A stretch of DNA of 64,000 nt from Mammaliicoccus sciuri. Lineage in GTDB: Bacteria > Bacillota > Bacilli > Staphylococcales > Staphylococcaceae. A program made the position numbers and the translations under genes. The stretch is from the NCBI RefSeq assembly GCF_025561425.1, contig NZ_CP094824.1:1922001-1986000 (forward strand), written 5' to 3'. Positions 9,906 to 18,080 of the stretch are shown here, in pieces. Positions within the stretch are counted from its first letter, which is position 1; the number at the start of each line of letters is the position of its first letter. Under the pieces are notes generated by a model. It was not told the origin of the DNA. It ran no database searches and saw nothing but the letters and a program-made list of their open reading frames with translations.

Positions 9906-10305
9906 TGGAAACTCTAACTTTGGGGGGGTCACTACCCACTATTAAACTTTTTATTACAACACAAGAAAATTCACTCCACTTATTATCAAAAAGAAATCAC
10001 ACCATACTTCGATCTCAGTTTAGCAGGTATAAAATGCCCGAGCTGCAGAAAAATGCACACTATCAATATAGTAGAAAGTAAAATCTACTATAACTGCACG
10101 TACTGTCATAGTAAGATCAAATCCGAAGAAATCATTCTGTACAATTTGAAAGAACTCTATTATTTAAAAAGAGACGGCTTCACATTTGATGAAGCCATCC
10201 AGTGGTGTTATCCGGTGAAAGAATATACGATTGGTCGTGTTTGTAACAAGTATTTTAAATCAGCTAAGAAAAGAAATAGAAAATTCTTCCCTAAATAAAC
10301 TAATG

Positions 10306-10471
10306 TGGTGTTCGTTATTTGCACTTTTAACAAGAACTGCTAATAACGGGGTCAGTATTTGCACCTTTAACCAGAACTGCTAATAACGGGGTCAGTATTT
10401 GCACCTTTGGCCAGATCTGCTAATAACGATGGTCTTATGAACACTTCTCGCCAAACTTGTTCATAACGGGC
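10306..10471 (+). repeat. Tandem array of four 40-bp hairpin units
   Basis: Four units with an exact 40-bp period. Stem arms are at 10314-10323/10338-10347, 10353-10363/10378-10387, 10393-10403/10418-10427 and 10434-10443/10458-10467. Unit 1 pairs GTTATTTGCA with TGCTAATAAC. Unit 4 has different arms, TTATGAACA and TGTTCATAA, yet they still pair perfectly. Loops are 14 bases with a CCAG- or CCAA-like core. The array follows the NERD gene and precedes the yrhK-like gene. Function unknown. Confidence 0.85.
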
Positions 10472-10557
10472 GCCTTATAAAATAAAACCTTCCCCCACAT
10501 ACATCAATTTCTTGAATTTAATCTATTTATTGATATTATCAACTTGAGGTGAGGATT

Positions 10558-10821
10558 ATGCACACTAAAAATAAAAATGAATTGGAATTCACCATATTCA
10601 ATATTGATGTTAAGGTTGTTACTTTTTATAAATTTCTATATCAAATTAACGATATCATTCTTGCGATGATATTTATAACGGGTAGTTTTCTATTTTTTAA
10701 TGAATCAACTACTTTTGTAGGAACTGTTCTATTTGTAATTGGGAGTTTCCAAATGCTCATTCGTCCTTTGATTGCAATTTCAAGAGATATTCACATCAGC
10801 AAAATTAGAAAAGAGAACTAG
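10558..10821 (+). CDS. YrhK-like small membrane protein
   Basis: 87 aa from the ATG at 10558, chosen because GAGGTGAGG lies just upstream. There are two predicted membrane segments, about residues 32-49 (ILAMIFITGSFLFFF-like) and 53-70 (GTVLFVIGSFQMLIRP). The ITGSxLFF...LFVIGS...RP pattern resembles the YrhK domain family, whose function is not established. A TTGAAT/TATTAT promoter-like pair lies about 40 bases upstream. It is followed by a bidirectional terminator facing priA, so it is a monocistronic accessory gene. Confidence 0.65.
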   Translation: MHTKNKNELEFTIFNIDVKVVTFYKFLYQINDIILAMIFITGSFLFFNESTTFVGTVLFVIGSFQMLIRPLIAISRDIHISKIRKEN

Positions 10822-10842
10822 ATTTTGACCTCATCATATGAA

Positions 10843-10874
10843 AAACCCGTGAAATCTTCACATTTCACGGGTTT
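10843..10874. terminator. Bidirectional terminator between the yrhK-like gene and priA
   Basis: AAACCCGTGAAAT (10843-10855) pairs perfectly with ATTTCACGGGTTT (10862-10874) over a 6-base loop, with A-rich and T-rich flanks on the two sides. It serves the convergent genes on both strands. Confidence 0.9.
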
Positions 10875-10882
10875 CTTTCTAT

Positions 10883-13291
10883 TTACATCATCATCTGCGG
10901 ATTAATATCTATTTCTAGTGATAGTTTATCTTTTAAGTATTGCTCGTGATAATAATCATCTAAATATTGTAAGGCTGTTAATAAATCTGGTTCGTTCTTA
11001 AATTTAATTAATATTTGGAATCGATGTCTATTATTAATTCGTGATAACGGGCTTGGTGATGGTCCTAATACAAAGGATTGTGTTGTAATGTGTTGCAACA
11101 ATATGCCATGTATATGTTTGGATGCTTTTAATACTTTTTTAATATCTGTATGACTAATGGTCAAATTCACAAGATAATAATATGGTGGGTACTTACCAAT
11201 CTGTCTAAATTTCATTTCTTTTTGATAAAAGGACATATAGTCATTGCTTGTGACATCTAAGATTGCGTAATGATCTGGATTATAAGTCTGAATCATGACT
11301 TCGCCTTGTTTCTCGTGTCGACCTGCTCTACCTGCAACTTGAGTCAGTAATTGGAATGTCTTTTCACTCGATCTGAAATCTGGCAAGTTTAGCATCGTAT
11401 CTGCATTAAGAACGCCAACTAATGTAATATTTTCAAAGTCCAATCCTTTAGCAATCATTTGTGTCCCTAACAAAATATTAGCTTCTTGGTTCCCGAAAGC
11501 TGTTAATAATTTTTCGTGGGCACCTTTTTTCGAAGTGGTATCGACATCCATTCTAATAACTTTAGCGCGGTCGAATGTGTCGTATATAATTTCTTCGACT
11601 TTCTGGGTGCCAACACCCATTTGTCGTATATGTTCACTTTCACAACTTGGACATCTTTGAGGCATAGGCTCACTGTATCCACAGTAATGACATTTTAGAT
11701 CATCATGTGTTTTGTGATATGTAAGCGAAATATCACAATTTGGACATTGCGGCACATGTCCACAATCTCTACATAATACAAATGATGAATGTCCTCTTCT
11801 ATTTAAGAACAATACAATTTGTTCTCCTTTATCAATGCGATCTTGAATGGCTTTAGTCAGGTCATTAGAGAACATCGAACGATTACCTTCTTGAAGTTCT
11901 TCCCTCATATCAATAAGTTCAATTTCAGGCATTTTCTGTTGATTCACACGATCTGGTAATCCTAAATATTGATAAACATTTTTCTCTGCACGTGCAAAAG
12001 TTTCAAGACTTGGTGTAGCTGATCCTAATACGACTGGACATTTGTGATATTCACTTCTCCATATCGCAATTTCTCTTGCATGATACCGCGGATAATCTTC
12101 TTGCTTATAAGTCGCTTCATGCTCTTCGTCAATGATAATAAGACCTAATTTTTCAAATGGTGCAAACACACTTGACCTTGCACCTACTGAAACACTTGCT
12201 TTACCATCTCTTATTTTTTGCCATTCATCGTATTTTTCACCTTTAGATAAACCGGAATGTAACACAGCAACTTCATCACCAAAGCGTGCTTTAAATCGGT
12301 TAACCATTTGCGGTGTTAATGCAATTTCAGGCACAAGCATAATCGCCTGTTCCCCTTTTTTGAGTACATTCTCAATAGTTTGTAAATATACTTCTGTTTT
12401 TCCTGAACCGGTCACACCGTGTAAAAGAAACGTCTTCGATTCATTATTACGAACCGCTTCATCAATCTGTGTAAAAGCTTCATGTTGGGCTTCAGTCAAC
12501 GCTTTATTATGTTCTTTTTCAAAAATACGATGTTCATACGGATCTCTATTCATAATGCCATCGTATTTTTCTAATATTTGATTTTTAACAAGCGTATTGA
12601 TACTCGATTCTGAGAAACCTTCTTCTTTTAAAGTTCTGAGCATGACATCTTCTCGTCTATGTTCAATTAAATAGTTCATGACATCGAGTTGTTTTTCTTT
12701 TTTACTCAATGACATTAAAATCTCATCTAATCGATCAGTAGGGACGATTCTTACGCAAGTTATATATTTTCTTGTGAGTTGTTGACCTACAATTGTGTCT
12801 TTTATAATCGCGTCATTTTCTACAAAGTCTTCTAAAATAGAAACAATTTGAAGTTGTTGCGCTTGTTCAAATGTTAAAATACCTTCTTTATTAAAATAAT
12901 TTAAATATTGTGCTGGAATCCCTTCTGGCTCAGCTATACAATATACTTTCTGATATTTTGCTTTGACAGCACTCGGTAACATAATTTCTAAAGCCGAGAT
13001 ACGTTTAACTAAGTGAAAGTTAGACATCCACTCACTCAGTTCAATGAGTTCCGCTGTTAACTCTGGTTTAAAATCTTTAACACGAATGATTGATTTTAAT
13101 TTTGACTGATCAATGTCACTTGTTAATTCTTCACTTATGCCAATGACAAATCCTTGAATTTTACGTGGACCAAAAGGCACTTCAACTCTAACACCGACTT
13201 TGACGATATCTACAATATCTTGCGGAATTAAATAATCAAATATTTTGTCGACATTTTTAGCTGGAATATCTACGACTACATTTGCAATCAA
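10883..13291 (-). CDS. priA: Primosomal replication restart helicase PriA
   Basis: A 3'-5' DNA helicase that reloads the replisome at stalled forks. It has an N-terminal DNA-binding domain (1-105), Walker A GVTGSGKTEVY, DEEH box, a zinc-binding region with four CxxC pairs (CRDC, CPNC, CHYC, CPSC), and motifs V/VI ending QVAGRAGR. The frame allows a GTG at 13300. The TTG at 13291 is preferred because AGGTGG lies seven bases upstream and it overlaps the coaBC stop by four bases (TTGA), giving 802 aa beginning IANVVVDIPAK. Both starts remain possible. Confidence 0.95.
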   Translation of the reverse strand: MIANVVVDIPAKNVDKIFDYLIPQDIVDIVKVGVRVEVPFGPRKIQGFVIGISEELTSDIDQSKLKSIIRVKDFKPELTAELIELSEWMSNFHLVKRISALEIMLPSAVKAKYQKVYCIAEPEGIPAQYLNYFNKEGILTFEQAQQLQIVSILEDFVENDAIIKDTIVGQQLTRKYITCVRIVPTDRLDEILMSLSKKEKQLDVMNYLIEHRREDVMLRTLKEEGFSESSINTLVKNQILEKYDGIMNRDPYEHRIFEKEHNKALTEAQHEAFTQIDEAVRNNESKTFLLHGVTGSGKTEVYLQTIENVLKKGEQAIMLVPEIALTPQMVNRFKARFGDEVAVLHSGLSKGEKYDEWQKIRDGKASVSVGARSSVFAPFEKLGLIIIDEEHEATYKQEDYPRYHAREIAIWRSEYHKCPVVLGSATPSLETFARAEKNVYQYLGLPDRVNQQKMPEIELIDMREELQEGNRSMFSNDLTKAIQDRIDKGEQIVLFLNRRGHSSFVLCRDCGHVPQCPNCDISLTYHKTHDDLKCHYCGYSEPMPQRCPSCESEHIRQMGVGTQKVEEIIYDTFDRAKVIRMDVDTTSKKGAHEKLLTAFGNQEANILLGTQMIAKGLDFENITLVGVLNADTMLNLPDFRSSEKTFQLLTQVAGRAGRHEKQGEVMIQTYNPDHYAILDVTSNDYMSFYQKEMKFRQIGKYPPYYYLVNLTISHTDIKKVLKASKHIHGILLQHITTQSFVLGPSPSPLSRINNRHRFQILIKFKNEPDLLTALQYLDDYYHEQYLKDKLSLEIDINPQMMM

Positions 13292-14490
13292 TCTTCCCAC
13301 CTACTAGTAATTTCATTTAAAATTTTGATGGCAACTTGTTGTTTAGAAGCTTTAGCAATTGGTACTTTATCACCATTTGCAAAATACATATCTACTTCAT
13401 TATCTGAAGACCTAAAGCCAATTGCCTCATTCGCAACGTGATTGGCAACAATGACGTCTGCATTTTTCTTTTTCAATTTACCCATTGCATATTCTTCGAC
13501 ATTATCTGTTTCAGCAGCAAATCCAACTAAATATTGCTTATCTTTATGTTCCCCTAAATATTTAAGGATGTCTGTCGTTCTTTTAAATGTAAGCTGTAAG
13601 TCGCCATCTTTCTTTTTCATTTTATGTTCAGAAGTTTCAACTGGTGTGTAATCAGCGACTGCTGCTGCTTTAATAATCATGTCCATTTCATTCATACGTG
13701 ATTTAACAGCTTGGAACATATCTTCAGCACTTGTTACTTGAACAAATTCTACGCCAACAGGTTGCGTTAAATTTGTCTCTCCACTTACTAACGTAACGTT
13801 CGCCCCTAAATCTCTTGCAGCTTCAGCTAATGCATAGCCCATTTTTCCACTTGAACGATTTGTAAAATAGCGTACAGCATCTACTTTTTCAACTGTTGGT
13901 CCAGCAGTTACAAGTACGTTTTTACCTTTTAAAGCAAATGTTTGTGGTTGTGCTTGTTCTTTAAAATAATCATCAATAATTGTCAAAATAGTAATCGGTT
14001 CTTCCATTCTACCTCTTGCAACATAACCACAAGCTAAATAACCTTCCCCAGGCGCGATGAATTTATAACCATAATTTCTTAAACGAGACATATTTTCAAC
14101 GGTAGAAGGATGTTCAAGCATATGAACATTCATTGCTGGTGCGATAAAAACAGGAGCAGTCGTAGCGAGTAATGTTGAAATCACCATGTTATCTGCTAAG
14201 CCATTCGCTAATTTACTAATTGTATTAGCTGTTGCAGGCGCAACAATGACTGCATCAGCCCAGTCAGCTAACGTAATATGTTGAATTTCACTGACATCTT
14301 TTTCGTCAAAAGTATCTGTATAAACGTGATTGCGACTGATAGCTTGAAATGCCAATGGTGTCACAAACTGTTTCGCATGTTCAGTTAACATGACGCGCAC
14401 TTGATAGCCGCTTTGTGTTAATTGGCTCGTTAAATCTATAGCTTTATAGGCAGCTATTCCCCCAGTTACAGCTAGAAGTATATTCTTCAT
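13288..14490 (-). CDS. coaBC: Bifunctional phosphopantothenoylcysteine decarboxylase/synthetase CoaBC
   Basis: Carries out two coenzyme A steps: ligation of cysteine to 4'-phosphopantothenate (CoaB) and decarboxylation (CoaC). The N-terminal flavoprotein half shows VTGGIAAYKA, the catalytic His region, the substrate-binding PAMNVHM and the Cys in YLACGYVARGRMEEP. The C-terminal half has VTAGPTVEKVDAVRYFTNRSSGKMG. The longer frame from 14562 has no ribosome site; the ATG at 14490 follows GGAGGAG and gives 400 aa, the family length. It overlaps priA. Confidence 0.96.
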   Translation of the reverse strand: MKNILLAVTGGIAAYKAIDLTSQLTQSGYQVRVMLTEHAKQFVTPLAFQAISRNHVYTDTFDEKDVSEIQHITLADWADAVIVAPATANTISKLANGLADNMVISTLLATTAPVFIAPAMNVHMLEHPSTVENMSRLRNYGYKFIAPGEGYLACGYVARGRMEEPITILTIIDDYFKEQAQPQTFALKGKNVLVTAGPTVEKVDAVRYFTNRSSGKMGYALAEAARDLGANVTLVSGETNLTQPVGVEFVQVTSAEDMFQAVKSRMNEMDMIIKAAAVADYTPVETSEHKMKKKDGDLQLTFKRTTDILKYLGEHKDKQYLVGFAAETDNVEEYAMGKLKKKNADVIVANHVANEAIGFRSSDNEVDMYFANGDKVPIAKASKQQVAIKILNEITSRWED

Positions 14491-14593
14491 TTGTGTACTC
14501 CTCCGATTAATTCGATTGTTAAACTTTATACTTATTATACATTCTTTAAAAAAGACTGTCATGAATCTAAATTACAATATACATATTCAATAA

Positions 14594-14640
14594 AAAGACC
14601 TTTCATGTATGGATTGGTCGTCCAAACATAAAAGGTCTTT
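14594..14640 (-). terminator. Terminator between rpoZ and coaBC
   Basis: AAAGACCTTT (14594-14603) pairs with AAAGGTCTTT (14631-14640); inner bases also pair (ATG..CAT, TTGG..CCAA). An A/T-rich flank on both sides makes it plausible for the gmk-rpoZ transcript. Confidence 0.75.
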
Positions 14641-14655
14641 CGTTAATTCAAATGA

Positions 14656-14855
14656 TTAGTCTTCTAATTTAGCATATACTTTATGAGCTGCTATTTCTTC
14701 TAGTGCTTGACCTACATTTTTTAGTGAACGATATTCATCTAATAATAAACTGTCAGGGTGTTCTTGTAATTCACGTGCTCTCTTAGCTGCAGTAGTTACA
14801 ACTAAATATTTAGAATTGATGCTGTCTTTTAATTCGTTTTGTGGTGGGTATAACA

Positions 14856-14856
<1 letters not shown>
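14656..14856 (-). CDS. rpoZ: RNA polymerase omega subunit
   Basis: A 66-aa omega subunit that helps fold and assemble RNA polymerase beta'. It contains the family signature YLVVTTAAKRARELQ followed by the helix KNVGQALEEIAAHKV. The ATG shares one base with the gmk stop (TAATG), the standard gmk-rpoZ coupling in Firmicutes. Confidence 0.95.
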
Positions 14857-15494
<638 letters not shown>

Positions 15495-15652
15495 CTAATG
15501 AATACTAACGATTTATTATCATTTTGTTTTTTTATATCTTACCATATTTCAATTCTATATGGCTAGAGACGTTTAAAGATTAAACAGAATTATACTCATT
15601 TAATCCCTTACATGTTACAATAAATTGACTTTTGATAAAGGTGTGAATGCAA

Positions 15653-17344
15653 ATGGCTTTTGATGGCTTATTTACTAGAAAGATCGTTGAAGATATACAA
15701 TCGCTTGTAACTGGGCGAATTCATAAAATTACTGAACCTAGTAATGACACAATTATATTAACAATTCGAAGTGAACGAAAAAATAAACAATTACTATTAT
15801 CAACACATGCAAATTTCAGCCGTTTTCACTTAACTGCTGAAAAATTTGATAATCCTTTCGATCCACCGATGTTTCTTAGAGTACTACGTAAACATTTAGA
15901 TGGCGGCATTATTCAAAGTATTACTCAAATTGGTAATGACCGATTAGTAGAGATCGATGTTCATTCTAGAGATGAAATTGGTGATTTAAGAAAACGAACA
16001 ATTGTATTAGAAATTATGGGTAGACATAGTAATATCATTTTAATAGATGGCGACCGTAAAATTATCGACGGCTTTAAACATCATACGCCTAATACTAATA
16101 CTGCTCGTACAATTATGCCAGGTTTCAAATATGAATATCCACCTACTGTTAAGAAATTAAATCCTTTCGAAGTAGACGATATCAATAAATATATTGATTT
16201 TAATTCGGGTAAAATTGACCGACAGCTCCTTCAACAATTTGAAGGTTTTAGTCCACTTATAACGAAAGAGATTACATCTAGACGACCATTTATGAATCAA
16301 GAAACTTTAGTGGAAGCTTTTAATGAAGTAATGGATGAAGTTCAACAATCACCTAATCCTGTTATTTACAGTGATGATTCGACTGGCAAAGAAATTTTCT
16401 ACTTTATGCCGTTACATTCTTATGGAAATGACTATATGTCTTTTGATAATTTACATGAATGTTTAGATAGATTTTATGAATCACGTGGTGAAAGAGAGCG
16501 CGTTAAGCAACGTGCATTAGATTTAGTTAAAATAGTCGACCAACATCTTCAAAAAAATCGTCATAAACTAGAGAAATTAATTAATGAGCGAGAAGCGGCT
16601 CGTAACAAAGATGAGCAACAATTATTTGGAGAATTAATAACGGCGAATATGTATCAAATTAAACAAGGTGACAAATCGTTAGAAACTATTAATTATTATA
16701 ACAATGAGCCTATTACGATACCTTTAAATCCAACGAAATCACCGTCAATGAATGCACAATATTATTACAAACAATATAACAGACTTAAGACACGTGAAAT
16801 AGAATTAGATAAACAAATCAAATTGACACAATCTAACATTTTATATTTTGAGTCATTAGAACAACAACTTGCCCATATTTCTGTTGATGATATTGATGAC
16901 ATTAGAGAAGAATTAGAAGAACAAGGTTTTGTGAAGAAACGTAAAAATAAGAAAAAGAAAAATTCTAACAAAATTACGTTAACGACATTTATTTCTACAG
17001 ATGGTCAAACGATTTTATTAGGTAAAAATAATAAACAAAACGATTACTTAACACATCGTGTCGCTAGAAAAAATCAATTATGGTTCCATACGAAAGATAT
17101 TCCAGGTTCACATGTTGTGATACAAGAAGATGAACCAACGCAAAAAACAATCGAAGAAGCGGCAATGATTGCTGGGTATTATTCTAAAGCAAGTCAATCA
17201 GGTCAAATCCCAGTTGACTACACTGCTATAAAGAACGTCCATAAACCGAGTGGTGCTAAACCAGGATTTGTCACTTACGACAGTCAAACAACACTCTATG
17301 TCACGACTGATTATGACGACATTAAAAAATTACTTAAAAAATAA
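15653..17344 (+). CDS. rqcH: Rqc2/RqcH-type NFACT protein (FbpA, fibronectin-binding annotation)
   Basis: 563 aa from MAFDGLF. The ATG at 15653 has AAAGGTG nine bases upstream; an ATG two codons earlier is also possible. NFACT-N domain (1-200, with EIMGRHSNIIL), helix-hairpin-helix and long coiled coils (275-440), a Lys-rich segment (KKRKNKKKKNSNK), and an NFACT-R domain (WFHTKDIPGSHVVI). Members of this family bind stalled 50S-peptidyl-tRNA and add alanine tails for ribosome quality control; the old FbpA name reflects reported fibronectin binding. Monocistronic, with a terminator after it. Confidence 0.93.
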   Translation: MAFDGLFTRKIVEDIQSLVTGRIHKITEPSNDTIILTIRSERKNKQLLLSTHANFSRFHLTAEKFDNPFDPPMFLRVLRKHLDGGIIQSITQIGNDRLVEIDVHSRDEIGDLRKRTIVLEIMGRHSNIILIDGDRKIIDGFKHHTPNTNTARTIMPGFKYEYPPTVKKLNPFEVDDINKYIDFNSGKIDRQLLQQFEGFSPLITKEITSRRPFMNQETLVEAFNEVMDEVQQSPNPVIYSDDSTGKEIFYFMPLHSYGNDYMSFDNLHECLDRFYESRGERERVKQRALDLVKIVDQHLQKNRHKLEKLINEREAARNKDEQQLFGELITANMYQIKQGDKSLETINYYNNEPITIPLNPTKSPSMNAQYYYKQYNRLKTREIELDKQIKLTQSNILYFESLEQQLAHISVDDIDDIREELEEQGFVKKRKNKKKKNSNKITLTTFISTDGQTILLGKNNKQNDYLTHRVARKNQLWFHTKDIPGSHVVIQEDEPTQKTIEEAAMIAGYYSKASQSGQIPVDYTAIKNVHKPSGAKPGFVTYDSQTTLYVTTDYDDIKKLLKK

Positions 17345-17346
17345 CA

Positions 17347-17409
17347 AAAACTTTCATAACTTGATTGGCCAGAAATCATTTTCAAAGCCTTTTCAGTTAT
17401 GAAAGTTTT
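17347..17409. terminator. Bidirectional terminator between rqcH and the VOC gene
   Basis: AAAACTTTCATAACT (17347-17361) is fully complementary to AGTTATGAAAGTTTT (17395-17409), with a 33-base loop. It ends in A/T runs on both strands and lies between convergent genes. Confidence 0.8.
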
Positions 17410-17426
17410 ACTTTTATATATTGTAT

Positions 17427-17837
17427 TTATGACTGTTGTTCAGGTAAAGCAAGTTGGAAATTCACGCCAAATTTATCTTGAACCCATGCAAACTCTCTAA
17501 ATGTTGGTGGTAATTCTGTTTTCGGCATGAGAATCGCACCACCAGATTTAAGTTTAGAATATAAATGTTCCATTTCCATTGCTGATTCATACGTTACATA
17601 TAATGACATTGCTGGATTCATCTCAATTTCAACGCCATTTGTTTGATCGATTCCCATAAATATTTGTCCATTTATTTTAAATATAGAATGTTGAACAGTC
17701 CCAGGTTCACCAGGTCCTTCTTCACCATACTTAACCATTGTTAAAATTTCACTATCTTTAAAAATAGACGTATAAAAATTAATCGCTTCTTCAGCTTCAC
17801 CGTTAAACATTAAAAATGTCGTAATTTTTGGTATCAT
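17427..17837 (-). CDS. VOC-superfamily (PhnB-like) protein
   Basis: A 136-aa glyoxalase/bleomycin-resistance fold protein of the PhnB / 3-demethylubiquinone methyltransferase-like subgroup: ITTFLMFNGEAEEAINFY at the start, ILTMVKYGEEGPGEPGTVQHSIFKINGQ in the middle and AWVQDKFGVNFQLAL near the end. Members form dimers and some bind metals or antibiotics; the substrate here is unknown. It is a single gene with a weak GGAGTG ribosome site. Confidence 0.85.
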   Translation of the reverse strand: MIPKITTFLMFNGEAEEAINFYTSIFKDSEILTMVKYGEEGPGEPGTVQHSIFKINGQIFMGIDQTNGVEIEMNPAMSLYVTYESAMEMEHLYSKLKSGGAILMPKTELPPTFREFAWVQDKFGVNFQLALPEQQS

Positions 17838-17932
17838 TGAATAAACACTCCATCAACAGATTTTAATCATTTTTTAATTGGTATATAATTTAGTATAATC
17901 TTATTAAGCGTTAAAGACAAAGGAGAGATATT

Positions 17933-18019
17933 ATGTCACTTTCATTATTGTTACCGATCGTCATTATGTTAGCCATTATCATTGTCGGATATATATTTAT
18001 CAAACTATTTATGGATTAA
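17933..18019 (+). CDS. 28-residue single-span membrane peptide
   Basis: A small frame: an ATG eight bases after AAAGGAGAG, 28 codons and TAA. Residues 4-26 are almost wholly hydrophobic (LLLPIVIMLAIIIVGYIFI), then KLFMD: one transmembrane helix with a short charged tail. TATAAT lies at 17894-17899, about 35 bases before the start, and a strong hairpin terminator begins 11 bases after the stop. Promoter, ribosome site, frame and terminator together argue for a real gene. Too short for confident homology; it could be a small membrane regulator or a toxin-like peptide. Confidence 0.65.
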   Translation: MSLSLLLPIVIMLAIIIVGYIFIKLFMD

Positions 18020-18029
18020 AATACAATAT

Positions 18030-18065
18030 AAAGAAATGCTTGGATCGTCGTCCAAGCATTTCTTT
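18030..18065. terminator. Strong bidirectional terminator
   Basis: AAAGAAATGCTTGGA (18030-18044) pairs perfectly with TCCAAGCATTTCTTT (18051-18065) over a 6-base loop, followed by T residues. It ends the small peptide gene on plus and the transporter gene on minus. Confidence 0.92.
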
Positions 18066-18080
18066 TTGATTACAATTCAA

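Larger units (their letters stand above)
8472..9936 (+). mobile_element. IS3-family element, IS150 group, copy 1 (apparently intact)
   Basis: A 1465-bp element. Its ends are imperfect inverted repeats: GGTACTGCACCCC at the left and, reverse-complemented, GGTAGTGACCCCCC at the right, both continuing into AAAGTTAGAGT. A 3-bp target duplication CAC flanks it. It encodes two overlapping frames with an A6G slippery site, the standard IS3 design. A second, nearly identical copy lies at 33320-34782. It interrupts the NERD gene. Confidence 0.93.
7943..10298 (+). pseudogene. NERD-domain nuclease-like protein with C-terminal zinc ribbon, interrupted by an IS
   Basis: The N-terminal part (7943-8471) starts at an ATG after AAAGGAGTCC. 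It holds a NERD domain: GERYFKSFLN, then QIDYLVATDNTLFLFEIKHY with the Asp and ExK of a PD-(D/E)xK nuclease fold. At 8471 the frame is broken by the IS3-family element, flanked by a CAC duplication (8469-8471 and 9937-9939). Removing the element and one CAC rejoins the frame exactly through to the TAA at 10298, giving 295 aa. The rejoined C terminus has two CxxC pairs (CPSC and CTYC), a zinc ribbon. Without excision the protein is truncated after the NERD part, with a short IS-encoded tail. NERD proteins are linked to DNA processing; the precise role is unknown. Confidence 0.85.

Noticed and set aside
10306-10471. Short CRISPR array
   Set aside because: Both the units and the gaps between them repeat, there are no unique spacers of about 30 bases, and no cas genes are near.
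7943-10821. Anti-phage defence island around the NERD gene
   Set aside because: NERD nuclease domains do occur in defence systems, but there is no partner ATPase, methylase or toxin here, and the gene is broken.
12132-12581. 149-codon open frame on plus inside priA
   Set aside because: It is antisense to the conserved helicase domain, has no ribosome site and no recognisable product; a shadow of priA codon bias.
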